NCBI RefSeq assembly: GCF_040807025.1 | Contig: NC_090943.1 | Location: 23,775,213 to 23,839,212 of the forward strand | Length of the DNA: 64,000 bases | Direction: 5' to 3' | Source of the DNA: Struthio camelus | Lineage: Eukaryota > Chordata > Aves > Struthioniformes > Struthionidae | In this document: positions 37,301-52,300 of the stretch, one piece after another | Layout: the number at the start of each line of letters is the position of its first letter | How positions within the stretch are numbered: the stretch's first letter is position 1 | Notes under the pieces: model-generated | Database searches by the model: none | The model's input: only the letters and a program-made list of their open reading frames with translations | Told to the model about the DNA's origin: nothing | Position numbers and translations under genes: made by a program

Positions 37301-40300
37301 TATGGTAAAGAATGTGTAAATGGTTAACCATAGCTGGTTAAAATACATAAGTATATATAGCGAGAAACATAACCCTCATTGTTAAGGTGGTATCAATATT
37401 AACTCTTCTTTTTAATGTGGCAATTTTAAACTGAAATATGTTTTCCAGTTTAACTTTGCAACTCCCATTTTTTCAGATAGCTTTGTCTAATATCTAATGT
37501 CAAATTTTGAAAACACGGAGGTAATTTCTCAATTATTGTTGTTTCGTGCTCAATAGAAAGACACCCATTATTACTGTCTATATAGAAACTTTATTTTACA
37601 GTCAGGTGTATCACTAAGGGATATATCTGTTAGAAAGGAGAATATAGAATATGACTATTCAGCACTGCGTTTGATTGTCTTCAGCAATAGCATCTAAACA
37701 ATATGTACATTACTCAGAATAGAGGAAAACAAAAAGTTACAGAAAAGTCCTGTATCGCCTACATTTCACTACCTATCTGCATTTAGTGTTTCGTGGTTTT
37801 TACTTAATGTTAAAATGAATCTGCATATATTCTTCCCCCGCAGTGAACAGAATATGTAAATAACTGTAGTTTGAAGTGGCCATAAAGAAGCTTTTATCCA
37901 CTGACTGTCATCCCAGTAATCTTGTATCCCCCTCGCCCCCAAAATTTCCAGAATTAGGTTCCGCTCTACTTCTAGATTATCTTAATTCTCTAATTCAGCT
38001 TTTATATGAATCCTACAGATCGATGCAATACATTACCTTATTCAACACATTGCTTACTTCACTGGCAAAATCTCTTGAACAGACTTCTAAATGAAAGATT
38101 TTACCACAGTTTGATACACATGCTCCTAGAAGCTGAAGAGAAAGAGATCAGAACTCAGTGAAACTTTTTGCAACGTAACCTTTCAGGAAGGAAAAAGAAT
38201 ACATTAAAAAGTCACCTACTGTTAATGCTTGCATAGCAACATGGGGATCTTTATGGTTCACTCTCTTCATAATAGAACGAAGACAGTCCTTAGGCCTAAA
38301 GAAACACAAGACAGTTTGAAAATAACGTAATGGAAAGAACATTTCCTATTGCACAGATTTCAATGCATGAAAAGGCTAATAGTAGACAGCAAGTTCTCCC
38401 AAATAAGGTCAATAAATTATTTAATAGCTTTTTTTAATGTTACAATTAAAAGAACTATAGCATTAACAGTTCTAGTCATTTCTATCTGTAGAATTGCTAG
38501 TTTTCTTCATTATCACAATGTGTCAGTAAGCTATATTTATTTTTGATTATAACTCTCCATAGTCATGCACCTCCATTAAATACTTCATTTTTACTCTTTA
38601 GAAAAAATTCATAGCACAGAAACTTTCATATAAATCATATTTTCATGTAATCACATATTTCAAAACTCATAGCCTAGTTTTAATGAAAATAGTTTTTTGC
38701 TAAATCAAATTTGTCTCCTTGCATTTAATTTCTTTTTAAAACACATCTATTAAAGTATCTAATATCAAAATGTAACATCTCCCTTTATCTGTAGGACAAG
38801 TAAATGAACATAAGTCAATATTTCAATAGTATATTTGTATTCTCAGATGCTTCATAACAGATGAAGATTAGCTGCCTACATACAAACTACCACCAGCCCT
38901 CTGTAACAGTTTTGGGTTTTGGGGGATTGTTTGTTTATTTATTATCACTACATTCCTCATAGATTCTATTTTAATCTATAGTCTAACATTCGGAAAAGTG
39001 AACCAACAAGTGCTAAAGAACTGTTACACATTCTATATATAAGTTTCAAAACTATTAAATACAGAATTCAAGTTTAATATAGAATTTACAGAAGAATTTT
39101 ATACATACAGAATTTTACACAGAAGTTGTACGTAAAATGCACTTGAATTTTGTATTTAAGTTTCAAAACTCTTAAATACAGAATGCAAGTTTTACCTATG
39201 CTGTAGCAGATAGAAATAATGGGAAAAGGAAATTTAAGAAACAGTTTAAAATGAGAGTTTAGGATAGTTTGGTCTATTAAAACCTGTGTGCCTTTGTTTG
39301 TTTGTTCTGTCTGTAGAGGTGGCAGAAGGCTGAGTGAGTCTAGGGTAGAACTATCACTGGCACGCAAGCATTATCTACTGAATAAACCTGAAGAGATTCT
39401 TACTGTTTCCTCACTCCAAATTAAAAACGAAAAGAGGAAAAAAGAAGCGTGAATTTCAAGTAAGGGATTTTCATTTTTTTGGATTATTTACAGCAGTTCC
39501 CCCCTCCACACACACACAAAATTAGTTTTATATTGCACTGATATCCAAGAACTAACACGAAACTTAGGTATATGTTACACCACTGCTTGGCTATACTATA
39601 TTTGGCAGTGTCTACGTTATACAGAAATGTCCACCTCATATTTAGTAGCACTAATTATAGAAAACGCTGCCACATAGTAAGACTACATGTTACTCAGTGT
39701 ATACCTTCATGTAACTGATTATTTTATTTATGCTGATCAAAAGATAAGTGAAACTTACTACTCATTAATGGTCCAATACAGACATGAAGGTTATAAGACA
39801 AATACTGTCCATTATCTATTCATTATCTAAGACTCTTCATATGTTCACTTTACCCGAGAAAAAACACATGATAAATCTTTCAGGAATAACTGCTTTTTAA
39901 GCGCTAACTTGTGAGTAGGCCTACTAATGTGTTATGAGGGCAAGCACAAAAAAGAGTACGATCGTTAATGTTAAGGCAATATTTAAAAAGGTAGGATGCA
40001 GGCTCAAAAGCTTAACGGTCCAGGAACAGGACCATTAACCTAACCTTTCCTATTACGGTTAATAAAACAAAAGAAAATTCAAAGTCTTATTTAAAAAATA
40101 TAGAGTAACAAGAAAGCCTCATCACCAAGCAATCTTCCATATGTGTCAAGCACAAATTTCAAAACTTACAATAACTCAGTAATTCATAGAAACTCCAGAT
40201 AAGTGGACAAATATATATTTTTAACTGTCAGTGATTGCTTCTACTAAACGTTTTAACATGTTCAAATATTTAAAAAAAATCTTTATGTTACATCTGTATC

Positions 40301-43300
40301 TAACATTAAGCTGACTAATGCTTAGTCTCATAGACTAAGAATCCTTATTCTAGACAGCACTGAAATCCTATTTTTATTTCAAATTAACTCATTATACAAT
40401 TTAGTCTATAAATTATGAGAAGTACTATTTAGAAATCAGAGGAAAGGCATGCACTCCACATGAACACAATTGTGTTTATTCGGCAATTTATTAAACAGCT
40501 CTCCAGAGCATGCTATATAAATATTAGGCCACAGTTCTGTTCCAGAAGTTTTATAACCCAAATTTCAGAGGCAGCACAGTGATCAGGAATAACAAACTGG
40601 TACAGAGAAAAGAGGGCAAGGTAAGATAGAAGCTACAGTATTATGCACTCACACATCCTAAAAGCATTCACAATAAATTTCAGTTTGGGTTTTATAAAGT
40701 AAAAATAAAGCATTTGATTCACAAGTAATTTTATTATATTTATTTAACAAAGATAAAATAAACAGTAACTGGAATCTGAAATACTACTCTGCGCAAAACA
40801 TTTCACAGTTTTGGAAATGTATTTTTCACTTATTATCTGAGTGACTCAGTTATTCAGTTATTCCTGAAACAAACTAGTCAAAGAGCTTAATAGTTGGTGC
40901 ACTAGGCATACATAGCTTTAACTAGGTAAAATGCTGCTTGTATTGGGCAATTTGATTGGGAGAAAAAAAAAATAGAAGGTAGTTTGGAAGACTATCAAGA
41001 AAGTAGTCTTACCGTCCTCTCTTGTATGAGCAGGCACAAAAACAATGAAAGGAGAACCATCTAAGCAGAACACTGACTCACTGAGGCAGTGATAAAACCC
41101 TAAGGAATCAGGTCAAAGTTACAGACACAGTAATAGCAGACAAGTCATTTGTGAATGATGCTTTTCTGTCTGTTCTTGGGTGGGTTTTTTGGTTTTTTTG
41201 TTTTGTTTTTATATTAAATACAGAGTACTACAGTAAATATTTCCATCTTTTCCACCATTTGAAGTCTTCTTCCAGTACGCTAACTTCATTTTTTTCAGCC
41301 TGTTATTTTTACTAAGTAACACTGCTGGAGAAAAATTGCAGTAGTGATAGTTTAAAATGAATGCAGATATATCTTATTAACTTAATACATAAATGCAAAA
41401 GGTACAACCATCTCAAAGTCAAATGCAAGCAGAACGGGGTTCAGGAATCAGTTAACACTGAACCAGAAGTGAGTGAGGAAGAGAAGGATGGGAAACGAAA
41501 CAGGTGCTTCATGCTTAAACATATTACACGTGGCCTTTAATTCTCCCTTTTATTCTGCTTAATGACTCATTCCAATTTCATAACATTATTTTAGTAAGAG
41601 CTCATAAACTACGGCTCCAGTTGTATAAGCATTTCCATTGCAGAAAACCAACACTGTATCAACACTGTTTATACCTTTCCTGTAGTCAGATAATTTAATA
41701 TGCAAGTCAAAGATGATCAAAGCTTTTGAAATAAACCACAAGTGTTGAAGAATGAGGCATAACAACAGAAAAGCACATCACCTCTAATGGTAGAACTTCA
41801 CATTATGTTTTAATCAAGCTTTTGTGTTGAAAAGGCAGGCTTGCTCACTGAACAGTTTTAAATATAACCAGCATTCCTCAAAAATGGCACGCAAAAAAGC
41901 TCACAGTTATCATATGCAACAGATCTTTGAAAAGTCTCATAGTTAAACAAATTTTAGATCACTGTAAAATAATCAAAGAAAAGGATTCAGTGGAATTCCC
42001 ACTTGCTGAAACAGAGTACTTTGCTCATTGGATTGAGGAAAGGGAAGAAAGATTAAATTTGTAGTATTGGTGATTCTATATTATCAAAGTATGACAATGT
42101 AAAAAAAAAAAAAACCTAGTGCAACTGTATAAACAGTGCAACACTAGTGCAAGTGTATAAGTTCAGTTAGAAATTCATTTACTGAATTGTAGCTAAATTA
42201 TCTTTAGCGAAAACATGAAACCTCTTTGTAGCTAAACAGGCTTCAACAATTACCCTAGATCCACATAAGGTGTGGGCAGACCTAAATGAGACAAGGTGTC
42301 ATATAACTACGTAACAACAAACTGCAATTTCTTTTGCAATACAGAAAACAGTCCCTCTAGTCTTCTGTGGCTTTAGGCATATGACTATCCACATTTAAAA
42401 TGCCACAGGCGCACATCAGAATTTAGACTTGTACAAAAGAAAACCCATAGAGCAGAGATTATTACCTAAACTTGCGCCCAAAACCAAAAAAAAGATGTAA
42501 CTTGTATTGGATTAGAATTGGTGAAAAGATTAAAACAGATCCCAATGTAGAAGACTAGGATCCTCGTCACAGGACCTTAGATTGCTGGGGAGTTAAAAAC
42601 AGTTAAAATTCTTAATAGGGAACTTCCATTTATTTTACCTTCCTGTATAATTTGACATAATCCATCAAAACAAAGATGAAAAAAACCCACCATTATCAGC
42701 AAATCTTACCAAAATTTTATTTTAAGTGAAGAGTCAGCTGGTAGCTTGCTACTACAAGCAGACTAAGTATTACAAAGGTTAAACGGGGGGAAAAAAACCC
42801 ACTGTTTTAAACAGGAAACAATCGTAACAGAAATTCCAGCTATTCCCAGAGAAATTTAGCTATATGTTGCCAGAGATCTCTAGTTTTGCCTGTACTCCCT
42901 AGGACCTGTCTCTCCTGTGGCTAGATGCACTTGAGTACCATTCAGGATAAATCACTGTTAGGCTAAATTCCGCATATGTAGAAGCCAATTAAATAGAATA
43001 CAGAAGCCTTCAATAGTATCAACTGACATAAGGGGCAGGAATACAGTTTTTATATACAGAGACTAGGGTGGCATATATTAACAACTTACCAGCTTTTATC
43101 TTAACTAGAACTTTACGCTGCAGCATAGGAGTCTCAATATGTCACGCGATTCATAAATACTCCTCTTGAGATCATCTCTGATCCCAAGGAATAAGCTTAT
43201 TCGCTGACCTGTCCGTTGGAACAAAATCCCAGGTGGGAGTTTGTTACCTGGCATCCATATTGTTTCCTGCACTCTTAAAAGCAATCCACATCCCTCTCAG

Positions 43301-46300
43301 AGAAGTCTTTCACTAAACAGCAGCAATAGGCATATCTCTTTGAAGCTGTTTCTTAAAAGTGAACTGTTACACAGACCACTTGGGGAAGATGCATTAAAAA
43401 CACATTTCCAAATTCTAAAACAACACTGAATATAAATACTCTAAACATATTGAAATTATGTAACTGTATTATTTGCCAATTCAAATTATATTCTAACTTT
43501 TCGAGTCCAAAAAATAAGGCCATGCATAAGGCCTATGACGGAGTTCAGTAAGGAATCGACAAAAGAAGCATTAAAGAAGCCCATATTAAGATATGTTTCA
43601 TTCAATATCACATTTTCAAAATGCCTGTTTATCGAAGCCCTGATGTCAGAGAAAAGCTCGTCAAAACAAGAGGAAGAAACATACAACCTCATGGCTTTCT
43701 GTGACATAGTGACTGGTGGTCTGGACAAGGGAAGGGCTGTATACCTTTGATTTTTGCAAGGCTGTTGACACAGTCTCCCATCCTTATCACCAAACTGGTG
43801 AAAACATGGGCTGAATAAACAGATGATCAGTTAGGTGGAAAAATGGCTGGATTGCCGTGCTCAGACTTGTGAACAGCAGGACGAAGTCCAGCTGGTGGCC
43901 AGTAAATAGTGCGGTCCCTCAAGGATCAGTACTGCCAAATGTCTTCATTAATGACCTAGATGCTGGGAGGGCACGCACTCTGCACAATTTTGCTGATGAC
44001 ATCAAATTGGGAGGAGCAGTCAATATGCCGGAGGGCAGGGCTTGCTATTCAAAAGAACCTGAACAGGCTGGAGAAATAGAACAGAGAAATAGGCTGACCA
44101 GAACCTCATCAAGTTCAACAAGAGCAAGTGCAAGGATTTGCATCTGGGACAAACTGCACCAGCACAGCCTGGGGGCCAGCTGCCTAGGAAACAGCTACGC
44201 AAAAAAGGAAGTGGGGGGCCACAGTGGACAACATGACTTAGCAGGGTGGCCTGGCAACAAAGGCGGCCAACCGCATCCTGGCCTGTATCAGTAAGAGCGT
44301 TGCCAGCAGGGCCAGGAAAGTGATCCTTCACCTCTATTCAGCACTTTCAGGATCGCATCGGGAGTACTGCATCCAGTTTTGGACTCCTCAGTACAAGAAG
44401 AATACTGACATACTGGAGCAAGTCCAGTGGAGGGTCATCAAGATGGTCAGGGGGCTGGAGAACACCATGTACGAGGACAGCCAGAGAGCTAGGTTTGGTT
44501 TGGAGAAGAGCAGGCTAAGGCGGGGAGAACCTTTTTGCTGTCTACAACTACCTGATCAGAGGATACAAAGATGGAGCCAGAGTCTCCTCTGAGGTGCACA
44601 GTAATAAGAGGTAACAGACAAGCTGGAACAGGGAAAATTCTGTTTAGACAGTAGGAAAAGAAAATTTTATCATAAGGCCGTTTAAATACTGGAGCAGGCT
44701 ACTCAGTGAGGTTGTAGAAACTCTGTGCTTGGGGGTGTTCAGGACTAGTGGACGTGGTCCTGACTGTTTTCAGCAAGGGAGTTAAGGCCAGGGAGTTTTC
44801 ACCAAGGGAGTTAGGTTGCTTCCAACTTAAACTATGATTTGCTGGGGAAAAAAAAAAAAACCCTAATGACTTCTCCTGGGTTTACAGTGACACTGTTAAA
44901 ACACATTGTATTACTTTTTTGTTACATCAGTGAAAAACTGCTGTATGCAAATACTAATTTTAGCAGATCATTTAGTATCTCCAAAAGAACTTTAAAATGT
45001 AAGGATTTTCTGCCCGTATATCTTCCTTGTACGTGTAGTAAATTGACTCTGTAGTAAGTTAATTCGGCAAAAGTTGCAAAAGCTTACACAAGGTAACAAA
45101 GTTGTCATTCCTCGCACCTAGAAAGTCTTTATAAGGAAGAATGAAGAAATAAAATTCAAGTTTTGGGGGGCAAAAACTCTAAAATTACTTACCCTGTGCG
45201 TGACTGTCCAACTTTATCACAAATATCTAAGATGAGGCCCCAGTCCTCTGCAGTGTTCATCTCACTGGTTGCTTTCTCTGATGAATAAAGCATAAGTAAA
45301 TGAAAATATAAATTAAAAAAAAAAAAAAGAACAGAATTTAACATAAAACTCACAAAGATGTTGTTATATTACTTATTTACATACTGCTAAATGCATGGTA
45401 AAGTCCTATACTTAATTAATTTATATATTAAAACTCTTCTACCCAATTTCTTTAATTTTAAAGCATTCACTTGCTACCATGAATTTAAATTCAGAAAAAT
45501 ACATGTTTTTCCTCCCACTAATAAATATATACCCACAATACCACAAAAGTAATATCAGCTGTCATGAGATTTTTTTTCCTCCCGTTCGGAACTGTAAAGT
45601 TTAACAGGATACGAATACCCAAAGCTTTGGTCCACTGGAGACTCAGACACAACAGAAACATCATTTATCACATCCTCAGACTCAAGCTGTTGAGTATTGC
45701 ATTTCCTTTATTGCAAGTCAACACAGAGGCCTCAAGGATTCGTGAATAATCATTAAAATTGACTCTTATCTCCCCATTCTCATCTCTGCCCTGGATGATA
45801 TATTTCACTGTCTCTTTTCAGCTACAGAGACTGCTAAACTAAAGCTCATCTGATAAAAGCCAATGCAGCTCTTTCTTCCAAATCTCTTGAATAGGACAGA
45901 AGAGCCCCTGTAGAAGAGTGAGGAAAGAAAGAGGGCAGGTGGAGAAAAGAGAAATTCCACTTCAGAACAGAGGAGGGACCCCCTCGCTCTTTTTCTCCAG
46001 AGTAACAAATAGTGCTCAAGGAAACTGGGCCTTCCACTGCAATTGAACGGAAAACCGACAGATCGGATGCGTGCTGGACAGCATGAAGGAACACACAAGC
46101 CATTCTCACTAGTCTCTGAACAGAGGGAGACACAGGGAGAGAATAGTATGTGACCTTTGTTTCCTATCCCTACTTCACCTTTTAATCTATAAAATATGTC
46201 CCAGTAAAGGGTACCATGCCTCAGGCAACATCTCGGTGACTACGGGAGGCAAAGATTTCCTATAAAAACTTATCTGCCAAGAAAATTCATTAATCCATAC

Positions 46301-49300
46301 TAGCACATGATAGATTGCAGAGAAGAGAGAAAGACAAAGAAAAATATCCAGTCTCCAGAAGTTAGAAGTTACTCATCCCAAAACTGATGGTCCCATTTTC
46401 TGTGGGTGAGTTTCTCTGTCCTGCAAATTGAAGTCAGGTTATACTTGTTTAGATTCTTAATTCAGATCTAAAATGCACAAAAGCAAAGCTCTATAGTTAC
46501 ATGCTCTCATAGTATTTCTGCGGGGAAAAAACAAACAAACAAATCATACTCTACCTTATACAACCAGAGTGATCACTTTTATGCAAACTGTGCCGTGATG
46601 CAAGAAAAACTGTGAAGCAGCATAAGGAAATTAGCTATAATTCTATATGTTCTGCCAGATAAAGTAAAAAGGCATTGCCTCTTCTCTCTAAACTGAATCA
46701 AAGCTTATTTGATTACAAAAGACTGTCATATTGAACAAAAATATCAAAAACTTTGGGTAGACACCATGCTAATATCTGGCACCAAAAAATACTGACAAAT
46801 CAACAAGCTACTTTTTTCTTTCAGTCTACTAATGTTTCAAATCATGCTTAGGACTAGTATAGCTAAGAGTTAGTGAAATTACTGAATTTTTAATCTTGTT
46901 TATAAAGGAAACATGGCAACTGTGAAGGAATCATTGACAGCAACACCATAATGGCAGAATCTATTCAGCAAGCAAACTAAAAAAGTCCAAACAAAAAACA
47001 GAACAAGGAACAACTGCTTAAATCAATGAATATTGTTTCATGACTCAGAATTTAGTCAACTCTAAGTTACCCATGGGCAGAAGACTTGTGCCACACATGG
47101 AGAGACACCTGAAGTGAATGCTATGTATAGAGCAATCACAGGCTGAGCCGGTCCTCTGCAATCACAGGATACGAGCACGGCCGCTGCACAGCTCGCAAAG
47201 CCAGCCTGGAGTCTGAGGCAGTACAGCTGCTTTCCGGAAGCAGGGAGCCTGAGTTAGCAAGTGCTGGTGGACCCAAGTTCAAGCACACCTCCGCTGCACT
47301 CCGCGCCCTGGAAGTGCTGCCAGCGGACCCGCACAGCCCAGAGGCACCCTAAGTAGGCTGCGTGGACGCAGCTCGCTCCTCGACTCCACTGTTTCAGCCC
47401 AGCATCAGCTCTGCTGGAGCAGCCCCATTCAAAATGAATCTACAGAGCGCTCTCCAGGGCCGCAAGCCTACGTGCAGCTCGCAAACCCTTGCGGCTTACT
47501 CGTGCCGAATGCTGTACCTTGCTTAATGTATGCTTTAGCAGCCAGACAGCTGAGAAATCCAACGCAGCTGAAAACTTTTTGGACTTTCCACTTAACCTAG
47601 ATAAAGGACAGTTGCCTTCACTTTTGTCAACAATTGATCCTCCTTTCCTCACACCACCAGAAAGCAATTGCACTGCAATTGGTTATATCTTTTACAAACC
47701 AACAAGTAAAATAACGCATGCTTAAGGTTTGACAGTAACACCGAAGGGCGTTCTATCCTAATTTAAATAGCACTGGCTGAAACTGCAAATAAGATGGAAA
47801 CTGAAAAAATCCCTAACCCTTATCAGCCACATTAATTAAAAGCTTCATTTTCATTCTCAATAAGAATATTCTGCAAAGTTATTCATGAGGATAGTAACAT
47901 GTTTTCTATGATGGTTACATTCCTCCTCAGAAGTTAAATTTAGTCTTGTATAAAGACTGCATTTGTTTGCAATGCCCCCCTCTTATCGTTAGTCAGGATA
48001 TTTCTTCTGCCAACAAATGCTAGTTTCTTACGAAATTTCAGTCTAAAGCCCAGTTTCATTGTGTATTGTCCGTCTTCTCTAGTAACAAGCATCTATTATT
48101 TCCCTTTCAAAAAAAAAAAAAAAGAGAAAAGAAATTGCCCATAAAATAGGAGTAAAAATTTTTGCCTGTAGAGTTTTAGTTAAATTCTGTCTCAGTCAAG
48201 GACAGTTAAAATTTAACCACACACTGCAAATGTTAGATGTACACTGACACTGATATCCACACAAAAAAGGCCGATATCACTGTCAGAGCATTAGCGAGTG
48301 ACTATCAGCTCTCACCACTCAGGGATCAGGAGCAACAAAGACGCTTTGACAAAATTCCTACGTTGCATCACTGTTTCGCAGACAAAATTATAATTCGAAC
48401 TTGCTTAAGTTAAATTACTTAAGCTATTCTCACTGAAAACCCATTAATCTTCACCACTTCTAATGTAAGCCACACATTCACAGCCAAAAAGTATTTATGT
48501 ACAGGCACAGCTAACGTGTCACCATCAACCTCTGTCTTAGTACTAAAGTGGACCTGGGAGGGAGGCGAAACAGAAATTTATTCTTAAAGTCTTAGGGCAC
48601 GTTAGCATAGAAGACAAAAGATACCCAACGTTAAACTTGAAATGTTTCTTCATCTTCCATCTTTGTGATCAAAAATAATTCTGTTACAGCAATATTAATG
48701 CTTACCTCACACTCCATCCCCCATCTCATCACTATTACAAAGTCTTATTCAACTTACTGAATACAAGATCAGATAACATTTCAGGTTTTACTAAGATAAC
48801 TTTTAAAGTTATCTTAGTGTTCTTTAAAAACACGTTAATGCTATTTCAAACACAAAGGAAAGCAGAGCTACGTGACACAGAGGGATATGTTCTTGAACTT
48901 TTGTCTCCAGTTTTCCAAAAAGGCTCTCTCCAATCGAGCTATATCACTGATAAAAGGCTTTGTTTTCCTAGCATAAAGACGGCCTACAAATTAACGTGGT
49001 AGCTTAACCAATGCAAGATTATAACATCTTATGCTGTCTCAATTTTAATTAAGAGTTTCTAAATTTTACAGGATTGCTTGTCTTTTTCTGTTTCATTTCA
49101 AGTTTTCAACTTTCACCTTCATTCTTTTTTCTAGGAATTATTTAAAATCATTTTCTTATCGCTAATGCCACAGAGACAGACACAGGACGTGGCAAAAGCC
49201 ATCGTTTCAGAGGAAAAGAATACTTAAAGCTACAGATTCTCTGGGCAGAGCTGCTTATGATTCTGCACAATATGAGAGTACCTGTCTAAATGACTTCATT

Positions 49301-52300
49301 AGTCTATTAAATGCCTTTAGAAAACAAGAAACCCACATGAAACTAATACATTATGCCTATGAACCAGTTTGCAAGGCATAGAGCATAGGCACATCTCCCT
49401 TTATGTTTCCTCTCTACTCCTAAGACCAACTCCATCTTGCCCAATATTCATTTTCTAATACACATCATCCATAAAGAAAGAGATGCCTGGGAAAATTAGA
49501 AAAGAATAAGATTAAGCATGCATATAGCTATACTTCCCTACAATGCCATTCAGCAACCAACAATTTGCAGCTCCATAGCTCCCAAATCAGAAACGGTGCT
49601 TCAGCCACACAGCTTAATTATAAATCAGCTACAAAACAAAGGATTAAGCGTTCCGGAGAAAAATGCATCTCCTCTGACAGAAATCTCAGCATGTCTGCAT
49701 CTTCAAATTTTCAAGAAATTCTAGAACATTATCTCCTTAGAAAGAAATACCTAGAAGCTGAAACCAGGCTTCCAAACATATTTTACCATCATTTTCTAGA
49801 GCTTTTTAAGATAAACCTCTGAACAAAGTTTATAAAAACTTGAACACATACACCTGCTAAAGAAAATAACATTCCTGAGTATAAATGCTATCTTTTTTCA
49901 CAGTATCAAAACTTCGGAGATGGAGTTACACCTCACGACCACAAACCGGGCCCGAGAGGTCTAGATATGAGTTCTCTTACCTACATTTTGGTTGTGGTGA
50001 AAGTATATGGGCTCTTGCACTGAACTTCACTGGCTGCCTTTCTGACTGAAAAACCCCCAACTCTGGAAGCTAACACAGAAGTTCAATTTGCCTCCTGAAA
50101 GCTTCCTTGAAGTTGGTCAGGCGCTTCCTCGCCCTTTATTAAGATGTATTAATGCTACCGTACTCAGGGCTTTCTGTAAAAAAGTGCAACATAAAGCAGA
50201 AACATTTCAGTATTAGTCTTCCACAAGAGAGCACCTAATGTGTCATATAGGAATCAAAATGGCCAAAAACCACCCACCACTTTCAAGAACATTAAATACC
50301 GAACACTGAGTTGTCCATTCAGCAGCAACAGTGCTTCTTTATCTCAGTCTTTCCTTCAGTGCTACACTTCCTACATCAACCAGCCTGGGGCATGGGGATC
50401 AGTACCAGCCATCACATTGGGACTCAGAAGCCTGATCACTGAAAACTGTTAAACACCATGTTACGAGAAATAAATATCTAGTTGATAAGGTGCAGCTGAC
50501 AAGGTTACTCATTATTAAAAATAACTACGATGGTTTCATTTTCAACAGTATTTAGCTATTATTCAGTAAATGCTGACAATTTACATGCAGCCACTCCCCA
50601 GCCAGTCATTGCACTCAGAGTTCTAGAAAAATCATCACCAAAATACAAGGAGTCTGACAAACTTTTGTGCTTTTGGGATACTTAAGTAAACCTCTTCTTG
50701 TGCTGTAAACCTCATACTTCTCTTAAGCCCTCATTTCCCTCTGGTTCATAAAAACCTGAAAAGACTTGAACCATCTATAAAATTCTACTTTCTCCTCTGG
50801 TTTGGGGAGTTATTCAAAAATTATAACCAAAGCAAAAACTATATATTTACATTGTGATTCTTTTTGAAGTTCCCAATTACATCCAAAACACAGCTACAAT
50901 TGACAACTTAAGGACAGAAGAAGTAAATCCTTCTCAGAAATGATTGTGTCCTAAAACAAGTTTATCATTGGCTTTAGAAAGTTCTATTAAACAGACATAA
51001 AAGTAGTAAATGTTGACAAACCACTGTCAAACTTAACGGTTGACTGTTCAGGTGGTGGTGAGAAAATAAATAAATAACTTATCGCCTCATCCTAACAAAC
51101 TTTCCATACAAGTACGTGCAAGTCACTTAAATTCTCTCTCTCAGTTCTTTCTGCCTCTTAACAGCAGCACTTTTCTGTCTCAGTAGCATAAAATAAACAC
51201 ACTGATCAACATTCAGATACTACAGTGGATAGTTTGATGCATTTCATAAGGCAGAAAACTTAAAACGTTCATTGCTAACAAAGCTATTTTTTCAAGAGGG
51301 AAGACTTAGGGGTTAACAGGTTTAAGTTACCTAGGCTTTAGATTTTACTGATATGTATTCTAAAAAATTCAAAACCTAGAACTGAGTTATTCTTCTGCTA
51401 CGAAATCTCTAAGACGTTAAAACCATCTAGAATTTTGAAAAAGAACAAAAACCCAACCCAACACTTAAAACATATGTAACTTTTGTTTAAACTGCTTCAG
51501 TGTGAGGATAAAATACTACGATATTCTAGTAAAACCAAAGGTTTTAGCCATTCTAGTCAGTATTTACCCTTACCCAGTCCACAACGTACTTCTGTTTCAC
51601 CAGTTGCACATTCAGGACTTCAATATTTCATTTAAGTTATAAATGAAAAGATTGGGTAAAGACAGTCTTCACTTGCAAACTAAAATTACATCCAGTTTCT
51701 ACTCCCATAACTCCCCCCCCACACACACACTCAAAAATCTGCTATATCAAAGGAAACATCATAGAAGTGACAAAAAATTTGACATTCCCTTCAGCCTGCT
51801 CTCACCCTCTTCCACTGAAGGTCTCATTTCCTTTCCAGGGCAAAATAAATAATTCTTTCCCCATCTATATAAGCACAAATATACTTGTATTTTTACAATG
51901 CTTTGGAATTTTGGTAACTATTTCCTCTCTTAATAGTTTCAGTAGGCCTGAAAGACTGAAACCGATTACAAGTTCTTCTGTCCATATCACTAGAATGAAG
52001 GTAATTACATTTTGTTCTTTTTGTCTGTCAAAAATAATGAACAAAAAAAAAAACCTGCAGGTGTTAGTCTACTCTACAAAAGACACCTCTTTCATATCAA
52101 CCACTCAACATTTCACTCATATGCTCAGAACTGCACAGAAAAATATGTCCAAGTAGATTCCATACAGGCAAGACTGAAAATACCTCTAACAAACAAGGCC
52201 AGTGTAGCCAGCAATCAGAAATTCAGATAGCCTCAGCAATATAAACAGCCTTTCTCAAGCAGTGACCTACATGAATAGCTTCCTGAATTCCCTTTCAAAT

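Larger units (their letters stand above)
38296..45192 (-). other. STAM: STAM intron 2
   Basis: This 6.9-kb intron contains the decayed antisense CR1 copy (43690-44840) and a pair of 35-bp direct repeats (39041-39075 and 39158-39192). No nested gene was seen. Confidence 0.9.

Noticed and set aside
43857..44592. Plus-strand frames of 145 and 90 codons as host genes
   Set aside because: They are pieces of a decayed CR1 ORF2, shown by the FADD motif and the conserved 3' part.
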